Source of the DNA: Henckelia pumila | Taxonomy: Eukaryota > Streptophyta > Magnoliopsida > Lamiales > Gesneriaceae | Reading direction: 5' to 3' | DNA length: 64,000 bases | Assembly: GCF_033568475.1 (NCBI RefSeq) | Contig: NC_133121.1 | Coordinates: 171,121,716-171,185,715 of the forward strand | Shown here: piece by piece, positions 1 to 12,372 of the stretch | How the letters are laid out: every line of letters begins with the position of its first letter | Position numbering within the stretch: the first letter of the stretch is position 1 | Notes under the pieces: model-generated | Told to the model about the DNA's origin: nothing | The model's database searches: none | Seen by the model: the letters and a program-made list of their open reading frames with translations, nothing else | Made by a program: the position numbers and the translations under genes

Positions 1-370
1 CGAGAGAAGAGAGGTGATTGGTTCGTCTGAAAATGAATCTCGGCACCTCTATTTAAAGACGGAGTTCGGGCCGTTCGAACTGGCTTCGGAGCCTCAAGAA
101 CATGTTCGGGCCATCCGAACTCGACTTCGGAGCGTCCGAAGTCCCATCAATGCGTCAGCCATGATGTCATCCTGCTGACGTAATACTAACTCCGATCGGG
201 CCGTCCGAACCTGCCGACGGAGCGTTCGAACACGTTCGGAGCCTCCGATCCTGGCTTCGGATTGTCCGATCACGTTCGGAGCCTCCGATCTTCCCTTCGG
301 AGCGTCCGAACTCAAGGTTTCTAATTGCGATTAGTTCTTTAATATCTTTATTTGGTTACGGGCTACTACA
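1..370 (-). repeat. 3' LTR (partial) of a Ty3/gypsy chromovirus
   Basis: This is the start of an LTR read on the minus strand. It begins TGTAGTAGCCCGTAACC at 370 and leaves the window at base 1. A purine tract follows directly on the pol side (371-386, read CTTAAGTGGGAGAGAA on minus), as expected of a polypurine tract. The pol remnants to the right lie on the same strand, so this is their 3' LTR. Bases 60-310 hold about ten copies of a spaced palindrome of the type TTCGGA-nnn-TCCGAA. A short open frame across this array is repeat translation and not a gene. Confidence 0.75.
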
Positions 371-386
371 TTCTCTCCCACTTAAG
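371..386 (-). other. Polypurine tract of the gypsy element
   Basis: Read on the minus strand it is CTTAAGTGGGAGAGAA, immediately before the LTR start TGTAGTAG. It would prime plus-strand DNA synthesis in the parent retrotransposon. Confidence 0.65.
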
Positions 387-503
387 ATATTTCGTCCTCG
401 AAATCAGATCTTAAGTACTGAATGTAAAACAACATGCAGAAACATTCTTTATTCAAATCAAACGTTTACAGAGTTCACAATTGAATACAACATGACAATA
501 AAA

Positions 504-2455
504 TCAAAATAACTCAGGATGTTCTGAACGCATCCTGCTTTCTAGCTCCCAAGTGGCTTCTTCAGTGCCTCGGCGCTGCCACTGAACTAAAACCAGAGGA
601 ATATCTTTATTCCGCAAGACCTTATCCTTAAGATCCAGGATACGAATAGGTCTCTCGACATAAGTCAAATCTGTATCCACCTGAACTTCATACGGCTGCA
701 GAATATGAGACTGATCCGCCACATACCGTCGCAACAGAGATACGTGGAACACGTCATGAATACTGGATAGATACGGTGGCAAGGCTAGACGATAAGCCAA
801 ATCGCCAATGCTTTCCAAGATCTCAAACGGACCGATAAATCTAGAAGAGAACTTTCCCTTGAGGCCAAATCTGAGAATCCTGCGGAAAGGTGAAACTCTC
901 AGAAACACTTTATCCCCAACATCAAACTGCAAAGGCCTACGCTTAGTATTAGCATAGCTGGCCTGACGATCCTGCGCAGTCTTAATTCGTTTTTCGATCT
1001 GATCAACAACATCTGCTGTCTGCTGGACTAACTCCGGTCTCTCAGCCTGTCTCTCCCCCACTTCTTCCCAGAAGAGTGGAGTATGACAACGTCTCAAAAG
1101 GTGTCATCCCAATGCTAGTATGATAGTTGTTGTACGCGAACTCAATCAATGGAAAATGATCCTGCCAGGCTGAACCAAAGTCCATAGAGCACGCTCGAAG
1201 AATATACTCCAAAGTACAGATAGTACGCTCTGACTGTCCATCAGTCTCCGGATGATAGGCAGTACTCAAACTGAGAGTAGTTCCCATCGCATGCTGAACA
1301 CTCCCTCAGAATCTAGAAGTAAACCTGAGGTCTCGATCGCTGACAATGCTTACAGGTACTCCATGAAGTCGAACGATCTCCTGAATGTACAATCGAGCCA
1401 TACGATCCACAGAGTACTCTCGGCTATAGACAATGAAATGCGCTGACTTGGTGAGTCGGTCCACCACAACCCAGATAGCATCACAATTCCTCGAGGATAC
1501 CGGAAAATGGGTCACAAAATCCATCGTGATAAGCTCCCATTTCCACTCAGGAATAGGCAGACTGTGAAGAAAACCTCCAGGTCGTCGGTGTTCTGCCTTG
1601 ACCTGCTGAAAAACCAAGCATCTCGAAACATACTGATACACGCTGCGTTTCATTTCCTTCCACCAAAACCGAGTAGGTAGATCCTTGTACATCTTGTTGC
1701 TTCCTGAGTGAATACTCAACTTAGTGCGATGTTCCTGAGACAAGATCTCCTCTCGCAACTCTTCATCCTTCGGGATCACAAGCCTACCAGACAAACACAG
1801 AAATCCATCTGACTGATAGTGAAATCCAGATGTACTACCCTCATTGGCTAGACGAGCCAAACGCTGGTTCTTCGAATCAGACATCTGAGCATCCCGAATC
1901 CGTGAATACAAAGCTGGCTCAGATAATATCGCAAACATCTGGATACTCTGCATACCTTTCTTGTGCTTGAAGGTATACCCTGAAGAACAACACTCTCCGA
2001 TCGCACTAGACATCGAATAAGTCTGAAGTGCGGATAGTCGCACCTTGCGACTCAAGGCATCAGTGGTGAGATTAGCAGCTCCCGGATGGTACTTAATCTA
2101 GCAATCATAGTCCTTAAGCAAGTCCATCCAACATCTGTGCCTCATGTTTAACCCCGCCAGAGTGAACAAATATTTGAGACTCTTGTGGTCGATGAAAATC
2201 TCAAATTTCTCGCCATACAGATAATGACGCCAGATTTTTAAGGCGAACACAATAGCTGCCAACTCCAAATCATAAACTGGATAATTGTCTTCGTGCAACT
2301 TCAATTGTCTAGAAGCGTATGCGATCACATGCCCATTCTGAGTCAGAACACAACCTAACCCCTAAAGAAAAGCATCTGTGTACGCCACATACCCTCCAGA
2401 TCCTGACGGTAATGCCAACACTGGCGCAAAAGTCAACCGACGTCGAAGCTCACAA
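504..2455 (-). pseudogene. Decayed chromovirus pol (RNase H, integrase, chromodomain)
   Basis: Four minus-strand pieces form one broken gypsy polyprotein. From about 2455 to 2098 lies RNase H, with YTDAF near 2370 and [20 protein letters not shown] further on. From 2055 to 1306 lie the integrase zinc-binding region and the core start, with [10 protein letters not shown] and the SDRD motif. From 1287 to 1042 the core continues with [13 protein letters not shown] and the catalytic Glu. From 1097 to 504 is the C-terminal region with a chromodomain-like end (LVLVQWQRRGTEEATWE), which marks a chromovirus. Damage: a stop in RNase H near 2360, frame breaks near 2080 and 1300, and a small deletion with frameshift near 1095 in the TPFE segment. 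Reverse transcriptase, protease and gag are missing on the right. It is non-functional. Confidence 0.85.
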
Positions 2456-2624
2456 AAATTTTCCCGAATTCTATTCTTTTGTATTTATATAAAGGAATGT
2501 TTGGATATAATATTATCCCAGATTCTATTCTTTTGTATTTATATAAATAAATTATATTGTAAATCAATTAGGATTATTTTGCTCTTAGACATAATCATTT
2601 ACTATCAAATGGTTGATTCCTTTG

Positions 2625-2670
<46 letters not shown>

Positions 2671-2944
2671 CTGTACACTTCCAATATTATATATACAAGA
2701 TTTTTTCTCATCACCTCATACTTTACATTTCTCACAAAATGTGTTTTGCAGTAGCCTTGTAAAAATGCTTGATGGCAAGTTCTTGATTGCAAAGATTTTT
2801 TGGAGCGAGAGCAGTGTATCTGACATTGAAACGAGCTTTACATAGTTGATTCCCAACGTCTACTGAGACTCTCATTGTTTCAAAATTATTTGATTTCTCT
2901 ATAGTTTTTCTGTTTTGAATACTATATTTGCATACTTTACTTTT
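2456..2944. repeat. AT-rich spacer with an (AT)n microsatellite and a short direct repeat
   Basis: No gene is seen. A segment of about 25 bp reading ATTCTATTCTTTTGTATTTA with a short tail occurs twice, near 2466 and 2522. A pure (AT)n tract runs from about 2626 to 2667. Short open frames here are translations of the dinucleotide repeat. Confidence 0.6.
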
Positions 2945-2954
2945 GCTAGTTTTC

Positions 2955-3355
2955 CTATAATGACGGCATTTTTCGTCGTTATTCTGTCGCTAAATCAAAT
3001 TAACGACAAAATAAGGACGGAATTATTGGTGTCCCAGAAAACCTTGTCGCCAAGGTGTATACTGACACCAATCTATTTCTGTCGTAAATTAACGACAGAA
3101 TTTAGAATTTTGTTGCTAAGAGGGTGCGACGGAAAGCAGTATTCTGTCATTAAAATTTAGGGACGGATCGGATTGGTTTTTGTCATTAAATGTTAACGAA
3201 GGAATTTTTAGTGTTGTCCCTAATTTAACGACAGATTTTATTTTTTGTCCTAAAAAATAACGACAAACTTTAGAATTTTGTCCTAATATATAACGACGAA
3301 ATTTATATTTCCGTCCTTATAATTAACGACATAATAGATAATTCCGTCGCTATTT
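2955..3355. repeat. Left subterminal repeat array of the CACTA element
   Basis: There are a dozen or more degenerate copies of AACGACAGAATTT or AACGACAAA, in direct and inverted orientation, spaced roughly 20-40 bp. They match the motif type of the right end at 14445-14930. In En/Spm such arrays bind the element-encoded TNPA-like protein; that role is inferred from the family. Confidence 0.7.
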
Positions 3356-3633
3356 CGAATACCTACCCTACCCCATTTCCCAGTATTATCGCCCCCATTC
3401 AAAAAAAAAAATCTAAATCCAAATTCATACGCTTCTCATCACATCAATTAAAGAATCCATAAATACAAACAGTAGTCAAGGTATTCATTCAATCACTAAA
3501 CATATTAAAACTCTGCATTCATTTTCTAATATATCCACAAAAGTTTCATTCTAGATATTGATTCGGTCATGACAATATAAATCGTCAATTTTAATTTCGC
3601 AAAAAACACACAAAAAATAACTTGATATATATA

Positions 3634-3801
3634 TCAAACCGACCATTTTTTGTGATTACATGGACAACGCATCATTTCACCACTCATAACTTCAGGGTAC
3701 ATTTTAGCAAAATTAACGAACTCTTCAACACCATTAAAGAATTCGTTACGCACGTACCCATTGTCTAGCCTATTGTACATCCAAACTCTTGAATCGTTCA
3801 T
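3634..3801 (-). pseudogene. N-terminal Transpos_assoc exon of a CACTA transposase (remnant)
   Basis: Read on minus from ATG at 3801, a 55-codon frame starts MNDSRVWMYNRL, continues through EFFNGVEEFVNFAK, and ends RCPCNHKKWSV before TGA at 3634. It matches the beginning of plant TNP2-type CACTA transposases: a W-M-Y start, the F-x-x-G-V-x-x-F core and the CPC zinc-ligand motif. Family members continue with a further C-x-x-C stretch and then the large transposase domain, which are missing here. It is either a first exon or a truncated copy. It was too short for routine ORF calling, and it fixes both the superfamily and the strand of the surrounding element. Confidence 0.75.
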
Positions 3802-5330
3802 AGTTTATTTAAAATTCCTAGCACAACTGCAAAACAATATCGACTTTATATAGATAATTTAGATATTTTTAAAATATCAACATTATAAAATCAAAAGTTA
3901 TTAATTCAAAATTTAATGTTAAAAAAAATTCAAAATTTCAAATTTATATTAAACTAAACATCTATACTCAATATGTTCCATAAATTGCAAAACGAGTAAT
4001 GCATAATATCAATTTAGAAAAATTAAATATATCACAAGATATTTACATCTGATAATTTGCATCAAGGAAATTGAGTTTTTTTAAGCATTAAATATTAATA
4101 TATTTGATGATATTCTCGTCCTTAATTAGGAGACACATGGTCGGCACCCCCAAATTAAATAAAAATATCTGTTTCAATCAAAACAAAAAAACTTCGATTT
4201 AATTAAAAGACTCACTCGAGAATATTATATATTTTTAAATTAATTGTGTACTTTTTTGATATTTTAGATGAAAACTCTGGCCTCATCATATTATTGTCTT
4301 TGTAAGTTGATTATTTTAAGGATCCCGATGAATTTTGAGCTTTTGAAAGATATAAAATACATAGTATATTATATGACATAAATAAAAATAGTTTTTTTTC
4401 CCAAAAAGCAAACAATATGCAAGATTTGAACAGCAAAAATTTTTTGATAAATTAAGACAGGATCCAAAAGAGTTGCAGTACCATGCTTCCATTAAATTAT
4501 TGCAGTTTGTTTATAAAATGAAAAATTACTCATGCATCAGTGTATTTCATATGCCATAAAAAGGCCAAAACAGAGAAAAAAAATGCTGGAGATGTTATTC
4601 TATGTAGTTCTACTAAGTAATCATTTCATTATAACACTTACATGAAACATGAAATAAAAAGCATGAGATATAAGATTTAAGTCTTTAAAAAAATAAACAA
4701 GCAAAAACAGAACAACTGAGAAAAAACTAGGGCCCTTTGATTTCAACTTGCAAAAAAATATCAAGTTTGAACATTGAAAGACTGAGTCTTATTCATTTCC
4801 CAATTTCATGTCCTTAGATACATTATAGTTGCTCTAAATTCTGCCTGAAATGACACAACTTTTCAGTATAGTCCACTATTTCGGGTTATCTGTGATAATC
4901 CCACCTGGCCCTCCCCTCCCTCAAGTATCACAATTCACAATACTACTGCTCAAATCCATAACTATCACGTTATGACGTTAACTGAAAAGCGGTTGTAAAC
5001 AACGGTAAGAGCAGCCATTAAACAACGGATTTCAATAACGTACAATTTCAAATTCCAAAATTAAATGATGTCCATCGACCCAACTAGTAACTACGAACGT
5101 TGCAAAAAATCAAGAAACATATAGAATAATAAAAAAACAATCAAAAGGTTACAAACCTCGTGTACTGAATTAGTCACAAAGGCAACCTCTCGTACTGCCT
5201 TTGATAGGAAGCGAAAGCTGCAGCAATAACCTATTGAGGAAACCGTAGAAAAATCAAGTTTTAGAATCAAGGAACAAAAGGATTAATTGTAGGGAAAAAA
5301 GGGATCTCGAAGATTTAGGCACAAAATCAT
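3802..5330. other. CACTA internal sequence without recognisable coding
   Basis: AT-rich DNA with many stops in all frames. It joins logically to 14254 onward once the copia insertion is removed. Apart from the short exon downstream on minus, I see no domain in it. Confidence 0.5.
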
Positions 5331-5335
5331 AGAAT

Positions 5336-7233
5336 TGTTGGAACACGCGTTCTCTGATCACACGGATGTGATACCCGAAGCAGCGGAAGTTTAAAAATTT
5401 TATTTTTCGATATGGAACGATTCCATATCGTGGGTATCAAATCCTAACGATTAAAATTGTTGCAAGTAAAATAATAAACACAGTTAAATTTTTTACCTCT
5501 TCAAGCAAAGGCTTGATTATGGACTCTAACAGAATTTAATCTGCTCTTCTTGTAAATCTCGGGAACCGATGACTATCACGATCAACCTCCGGAATTAAGT
5601 CCACGAATAGAAAACTAAAACCCTCTGATTGATTGCACTAGAAATCAATCAGATGTTTATCGTAGAGAATAAACAGATTTGATCTGTTAATTCAGAAAGT
5701 GATTTTCAGAAAAATCACAGACCGAATTTTTCTCAAAAGGGAGTAGAGGATTTTCGAAAAATCCTCTTGAAAATATTTTGTGTAATTCGAAAATCTCAAG
5801 GATGGAATGCCTCCAATTTTCGAACACTACACCTATATTTATAGATAATTTTTAGACTAGATTAAGTTATAATTATATTAGGACTCTAACTCCTTAGGGC
5901 CCATAATCCATAACTTAAGCCCAACAAGCCAAGCCCGTTATTATAGAAATTAATATAAAATTCATCATGACTCCGATTGATAAACCGATTTCACCAATGT
6001 GCACAGAAACCATTTCTGCACCTTTTAAAGTCAAGATAATTTTTCTGAATCCGAATTCAGTGATTTCCAAAAATGTCCATCCCTTTGTCATTTTAGAAAA
6101 TTCCACTCCCTTTAGTTAAGAAGTCCAACTTCTCTTTCATTAAATTTAACTCTTTAAATTTAACTATCTCAACGGGGTTTAATAATCTATTACTTGTGTG
6201 ACCCTCAATGGTTCAGGGATACAGCTAGCCGTGGGCTCACAACTCCTTGTGACTCGGAACAACAATTTCCGACTTACCCATCGAATCATGGTAAGAGCGT
6301 CTAGCAACATCGCCCCATGATTCCCTAGGTATCACAGATAGTGCCTGTAAGAACCAGTAGATTTTGGTTAGCGTACAGTACGGTCCCTTCATCCATATAT
6401 CCCGATCGAATCAACAACCATTGGTGCATCGAGAGTCGTTCGAGATTCGATAACTATGCAATGCATCTTGAAGATCAAATAGTGACATCGCATGTGCTAC
6501 TAGGAAAACCGAGTAACCTAAAACACATCATGTACTCTGGCCAGAGATTCGTCACACTAATATCTCCTCAGATCGCATAGGATATCCACACTCGCAAGTA
6601 TGTGGTGAATCCTTGACAACAAAACATCGACTTCTATATGTGTCGTAACTATACCCAATCCCGACACCTGATGACCCCAATAGAGTCGGTAAACGAGTCA
6701 AAGTACAGTACTAGCATATAGAGTCTCAATGATGTTTTAAGTAGTAAGGACTAATGGTGTACAACCAAAACCGCGGACTTATCCACTCAAATAATAATAA
6801 CCACTTGGAAAGTCCGAATAGGGTAGTTCGATCATTCATCATATGAATATCCATTTGCATGCTTTGAACATCTCCATGGCCATTACCAATGAAACGTGGT
6901 ACTTGGCATCACAAATGCTAGTCTCAATCTCGAGCAATCCTTATCTTTATTAGCGGACGACTCAATTGACTAGGAACTATTTAGAATATACAGTGACTAT
7001 AAGATGTGTTTCATAATAGTGATCTCTCTTTATTCACTATCTCATTTTACTTACACTATAGTATATTCAAGGTCTTTATCAAAATAATAATAGTATATTA
7101 CAATATAACAATATGAAGAAAGACAAAGAAAATGCCATTAATGAATGTAAATTATATTAAACAAAAATTTTTTATACATAGAGTCATAAAAGCCCTTAGC
7201 CACAAGTTGGCTAACCGGGCACCCACTCTTTCA
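5336..7233 (-). repeat. 3' LTR of the copia element
   Basis: Starts TGTTGGAACACGCG and ends CACTCTTTCA on the + strand. It pairs with 12373-14253. It adjoins the polypurine tract on its right side, which makes it the 3' LTR of a minus-strand element. Short open frames inside it are chance. Confidence 0.93.
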
Positions 7234-7245
7234 ATCTCCCACTTG
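7234..7245 (-). other. Polypurine tract of the copia element
   Basis: Reads CAAGTGGGAGAT on minus, directly before the 3' LTR. Confidence 0.75.
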
Positions 7246-7247
7246 CC

Positions 7248-9900
7248 CTAAAGCCAACTAGTCATACTACGTAATCTCATTGCTTCGCGATGTTTGTCAA
7301 ACAATGGTCCTGGCAAGGGCTTAGTAAGTGGATCAGCGATATTGTCTGTAGAGGCCACTCTCTCGACAGTGATGTCTCCTCTTTCCACAATCTCCCGGAT
7401 GATGTGGTATTTCCTCAGTACGTGTTTGGATCTTTGATGAGACCTTGGTTCTTTTGCCTGAGCAACGGCACCAGTGTTGTCGCAGTACACCGAAACTGGA
7501 CCAACAGCTTCAGGAATTACGCCCAACTCTTGGACAAAATTCCTCATTCAAACGGCCTCTTTAGCAGCAGCTGATGCTGCAATGTATTCTGCCTCAGTGG
7601 TGGAATCCGCTGTGGTGTCCTGCTTGGAACTCTTTCAAGAGACAGCACCGCCATTGAGCATGAATACAAATCCAGAGGTTGACTTCGAGTCATCCACGTC
7701 GCTTTGGAAGCTAGAGTCGGTATAGCCTTTCAATTTTAATTTTTTTCCTCCATAAACCATGAATATATTCTTAGTCTTTCTCAAGTACTTAAGAATATCC
7801 TTCACGGTTTTCCAATGCATTTGACTGGGGTTGGCCTGATATCTGCTCGTGACACTCAGAGCAAAGGCTACATCCGGTCTGGTAGATATCATCCCATACA
7901 TAATACTACCTATGGCTGACGCATATGGTATGTGTGTCATTTTCTCTATCTCTTCGTCAGTCTTGGGACACATAGACTTGGATAGAGAAACTTCATGACA
8001 CATAGGTAGATGTCCTCTCTTGGACTCATCCATAGAAAACCTTTTCAATATGGTGTCGATGTAGGTTGCTTGAGTGAGTCTTATCATTCTCTTAGATCTA
8101 TCTCTATAGATCTGTATCCCTAGAATATAGGAGGCCTCACCCAAATCCTTCATCGAGAATCTATCTGATAACCATATCTTTGTTGATTGCAGCATCCCTA
8201 CGTCATTCCCAATGAGTAGGATGTCATCAACATAAAGCACTAAGAACGTCACCACATCCTTAACTACTTTCTTGTACACGAACGGTTCCTCCGGGTTTTT
8301 GATGAAACCAAAGTCCTTTATTGTTTCATCAAATTTCTGGTTTCAACTTCTTGATGCTTGTTTGAGACCATAAATTGATCTCTGAAGCTTGCATACCTTA
8401 TGCTCGCTTCCCATGGATGTGAATCCCTCGGGCTGCATCATATAGATTTATTTCTTAATGTTTCCATTAAGAAATGCAGTCTTCACATCCATTTGCCATA
8501 TCTCATAGTCATACCATGTTGCTATGGCAATAAGGATTCTTATGGACTTGAACATTGTGACTGGTGAAAAGGTTTCATCATAGTCAACTCCTTGTCTTTG
8601 AGTATAACCTTTTGCTACCAATCGTGCCTTGTAGGTTAGTACCTTACCATCAGACCCAAGTTTTCTCTTGTATATCCATTTACACTCTATTGAAACAATT
8701 CCATCGGGAGGATCTACTAAAGACCAAACTTGGTTTGTATGCATCGAGTCTATTTCTGACTGCATAGCTTCAAGCCATAAATACGAATCCGCATCAAAAA
8801 TTGCTTCCTTGAAGTTTCTTGGATCACATCCAATGTCGGGTTCACTTTGATCCCCTTCAAGAAGAAGACCATATCGAATAGGAGGTCTAGAAGTCCTCTC
8901 GGATCTCCTAGGTGTAGGCGTGTTCACTGAAGGTTCTTGAGGTGTGTGATCGTTATTTTATATCTCGGGTTATTCTCGAATTTCTTCGAGTTCCATAATC
9001 TTATATTTCTTATCTAATAAGAACTCCTTCTCCATGAAGGTGGCATTCCTCGAAACAAACACTTTTGTTTCAGTAGGATGATAGAAATAATATCCGATTG
9101 AATTCTTCGGATATTCTACAAAATAACATAAGGTGGATCGACTATCCAACTTATCTCCCACTGTCTGCTTCACGTAAGCAGGACATCCCCAAATTCTCAA
9201 GTACGAATACTTAGGAGCTTTGCCATTCCATAACTCGTATGGAGTTTTATTCACTGCTTTGGTGTGAACATTTTTCAACAACAACACCGCCGTTTCAAGT
9301 GCATAGCCCCAAAACGAAGGAGGGAGCTCAGTGAAGCTCATCATAGATCGAACCATGTTCAATAAAGTTTGATTGCTACGCTCCGAGACACCATTCAGCT
9401 GAGGTGTCATAGGAGGATTCCACTGAGAGAGAATCTCATTCTCTTTTAGATAGCTCAAAAACTCGGTACTTAAGTATTCTCCACCTCGATCCGATCGAAG
9501 TACTTTAATACTTCTACCTTGTTTGTTTTCTACTTCAGCCTTGAATTCTTTGAAAATTTCAAATGATTCAGACTTATATTTCATTAAATATAAATACCCA
9601 TACCTAGAATAATCATCAGTAAAGGTAATGAAGTAGGTGTGACCAAATTTAGTACCGATACTAAATAGTCCGCAAACATCTGTATGGATCAAATCCAACA
9701 GATTTTGACTACGCTCAGGCTTTCCTTTGAAAGGAGATTTAGTCATTTTTCCTTTTAGGCAGGACTCACAAGTAGGTAGAGAATTAATATCAGACATATT
9801 AAACATGCCCTCTCCCACTAGCTTGTTCATACTCCTTGAGAAAATATGACCTAGCCTAGCATGCCAAAGGTTTGCCGGGTTTTGACTATCGATTTTTCTT
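7248..9900 (-). pseudogene. Broken copia pol: integrase, reverse transcriptase, RNase H
   Basis: On minus from 9900: a GAG-pre-integrase stretch with the C-x-x-C of LPTCESCLKGKMTKSPF, then the integrase core with HTDVCG, DDYSRYGYLYLM, LRSDRGGEY and NGVSERSNQ (D, D and E all present). From 8927 the reverse transcriptase reads CKWIYKRKLGSDGKV and GVDYDETFSPV, and 8279-7635 carries the catalytic YVDDILL. RNase H at 7634-7248 includes the terminal NIADPLTKPLPG. Breaks are in-frame stops near 8450 (after LNGNIKK) and 8345, another near 8960, and one between the reverse transcriptase end and RNase H near 7634. With these reverted the frame is continuous, so the decay is recent point mutation and not rearrangement. 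Confidence 0.88.
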
Positions 9901-12353
9901 TTGTTTGTTGTTACCGATTTATCAACATAATCAACTGGAACGTCTTTTAATTTTAAGTTATGTAGATCGTTTTTAAATTATCCATTTCAAATCAAACATT
10001 CATTCTTGTAAATATTGCAAATCCCATTCGCAAATTTTCAAGAAATATCTTCTCTATCAAGAATAGAAAAAGAAATAATGTTTTAATGAAATCTTGGTAC
10101 AAATAAAAACATCTCTCTCAAAATATAGCTTAAAATTGTTTTTGAAAAATTAAACAAATGTTTCCCATAGCTTTTGGATTCAACTCTGGAACCATTCCCG
10201 AGCCTTAACTGGGTCTCACCATCCTAATCTTACGACTTCTTGTCATCATCTGCAACTCATTACAAATGTGAGATCTACATCTGGTATCCAATACCCAAGA
10301 AATAATATTAAGTGAAACATTTATAAAATATATCATTTGTAGTTCGTAACTACTCGATATACATTCTTTGCAGTTGCACTTCCAGTAACCGGGTTTCTTG
10401 CAGTGATGGCAAACTTATTTAGACTTGTCCATCTTTGCATGTAACATTTGGTCTTGAGATCATGGTCCTACCATTTCTCTAGTTCGGCCAACCTTTCCGA
10501 AGTACCATCAGCCGGGGCTGTTTTTCGAAGGAGCCTTTTCTAACACTTAGAAAATCTTTTTCGAACTCAGGACAATCTTAACTTATGGAACCATTCTGTA
10601 TAGTTTGCGCCAGAAAGTTTGTTTTGTTCGAGAATTGAAACATGTGGATTACGAATATTCATCATAATGATATACTGAGATGAAACAGACAATAATCGAT
10701 GATTGCTTAATTAATTTACTAAGACATAAAATATGGCGAAATTTATTTTATGAATTTCACTCCCACTATTTTAACGATTTCACTACCCTCTAGTGAAAAC
10801 GGAAAACTGGTTTCCTTAGTGGGAACATGGAGTCCAATTGACAAACTATAGTCCCGAATAATATCAGCCAACCATAATTTTCAAAAGGTAGAGCCCAATT
10901 GCTTCCAAAGCAATCCCCATGTTTTTACCTCATGTCCAATAAGGGTCCAATAATATGACGCCATTTATTGTGACATATCAAGATAACCCATCAATATTAA
11001 GTTGTGATGGATGGTTGTCATGTGGATCCCCAATAATATGAGTCAATCCCATGGGAGTTCCACCCAACTTACAACATGTGTCGATCCAATGTACAGCTTT
11101 CCGACGAACGGGCCCCCCCAATAATATGAATCGGACCGTGCCCGCGGGTAGCATCTCATACATTGATCGTTGATGGAAGGTAGGAACATTTAAACAATAT
11201 TTAAATTCCCTTTTGTTAATCTTGATATCAATTTTAAATCATATTTAAAATGAGGGATTTTTAATTTTGAAAAATTTGTCTCATCAATCAACATTTGTAT
11301 GCTTGTGGGATTCATGCAATTTAGTTCTAAACATGCATACAACAATAATATCATATATTATATTTAGGATGATCGACTCCAATACTAATCGATCCGTGGT
11401 TTCCAATCACGAGTCTAAATCCAATCATAGGTGATATGCAAGTATGCAATGCAATCCTATTACATTGAGCTTCCAATTTACATTTCTTCGGTCTTTATTG
11501 TCTGCTGGGCCCACCTTTGTCTTCAAATCTTTATCTCCCACTAAGTCTAATAAATTTACAATAAATTTCGATGACAAGTAGGGGATACATATTTAAGGGT
11601 AGGAACGGGCCATAAACCAGGCCCACTTTTTATTACAAATGACAATTCAAATTGGGCCATAAACCAAGCCCATTAATAAAACCCAACAACAATAAAACCA
11701 AATGTAAATAACCTAACATACACCTACAAACTTGGTCATGGAAAAACGATCATCCTTTTATCCAATAATTAATTCAATAATTAAATAATTGGATAACATG
11801 CAATGACATCATATTTAAAAAGATAAAATCAAATTTTATTTTATCCTTTCATAAGATCATATCTTATCATCATATTTAAAAAGATAAAATCAAATTTTAT
11901 CTTATCCTTTCATAAGATCATATCTTATCATCAATTGTACCAAAATAATTAATTTTATAAAATCTAATTTAACGGATAAAATTTTTAAATTTTAAAAAAA
12001 TTCAAATTTATCCAAAAATCAATTTTAAAAATTTCGGACTCAAACAATTTGATTCGATGTCTCGTGGACCAATCAAAAACAATTTTTGATCGAACCAAAA
12101 ACTAAAATTTCAAAAATTTATAAAATCAAATTTTAAAATTTTCGGACTGCCCGGGACATTCCCGGGCAGCCCCGCCTCCACGTGGGACAGGGCTGCCCAC
12201 GTGGACGGCGCTGCCCCTAGGCAGCGACAATCGCTGCCCGATTGCCCTTGTTTCCCTTCAAATTTAATTTTAAAAATTTTTCGTTTTGTTTCAAAAACCG
12301 AGGCTAAAAATTTTGTACAATCGATTAATTTTAATCGTTTGATCAAAGTTTAT
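9901..12353 (-). pseudogene. Decayed copia gag and untranslated leader
   Basis: No long open frame remains. On minus near 10425-10370 a zinc-knuckle-like stretch CHHCKKPGYWKCNCK marks the nucleocapsid part of gag. From about 10750 to 11160 the motif CCAATAATATGA recurs at least three times (near 10950, 11027 and 11120). The sequence then becomes AT-rich up to the primer-binding site and includes a 60-bp direct duplication near 11815-11935 (AAAAAGATAAAATCAAATTT in each copy). The GC-rich patch 12144-12240 has no recognisable domain. Confidence 0.65.
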
Positions 12354-12371
12354 GATCTGGATTTGATACCA
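12354..12371 (-). other. Primer-binding site of the copia element
   Basis: On minus the sequence after the 5' LTR reads G then TGGTATCAAATCCAGATC. The first eight bases, TGGTATCA, fit the 3' end of initiator methionine tRNA, the usual copia primer. Confidence 0.8.
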
Positions 12372-12372
12372 C

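Noticed and set aside
94..315. Open frame on minus near the left edge
   Set aside because: It is a translation of the TTCGGA/TCCGAA palindrome array within an LTR.
2945..3355. CRISPR-like array of short repeats
   Set aside because: Repeats occur in both orientations with irregular spacing in a plant genome; they are CACTA subterminal motifs.
12144..12240. GC-rich patch as a possible gene or RNA element
   Set aside because: It lies in the decayed copia leader, has no domain, and forms only short palindromes such as GGGCTGCCC.
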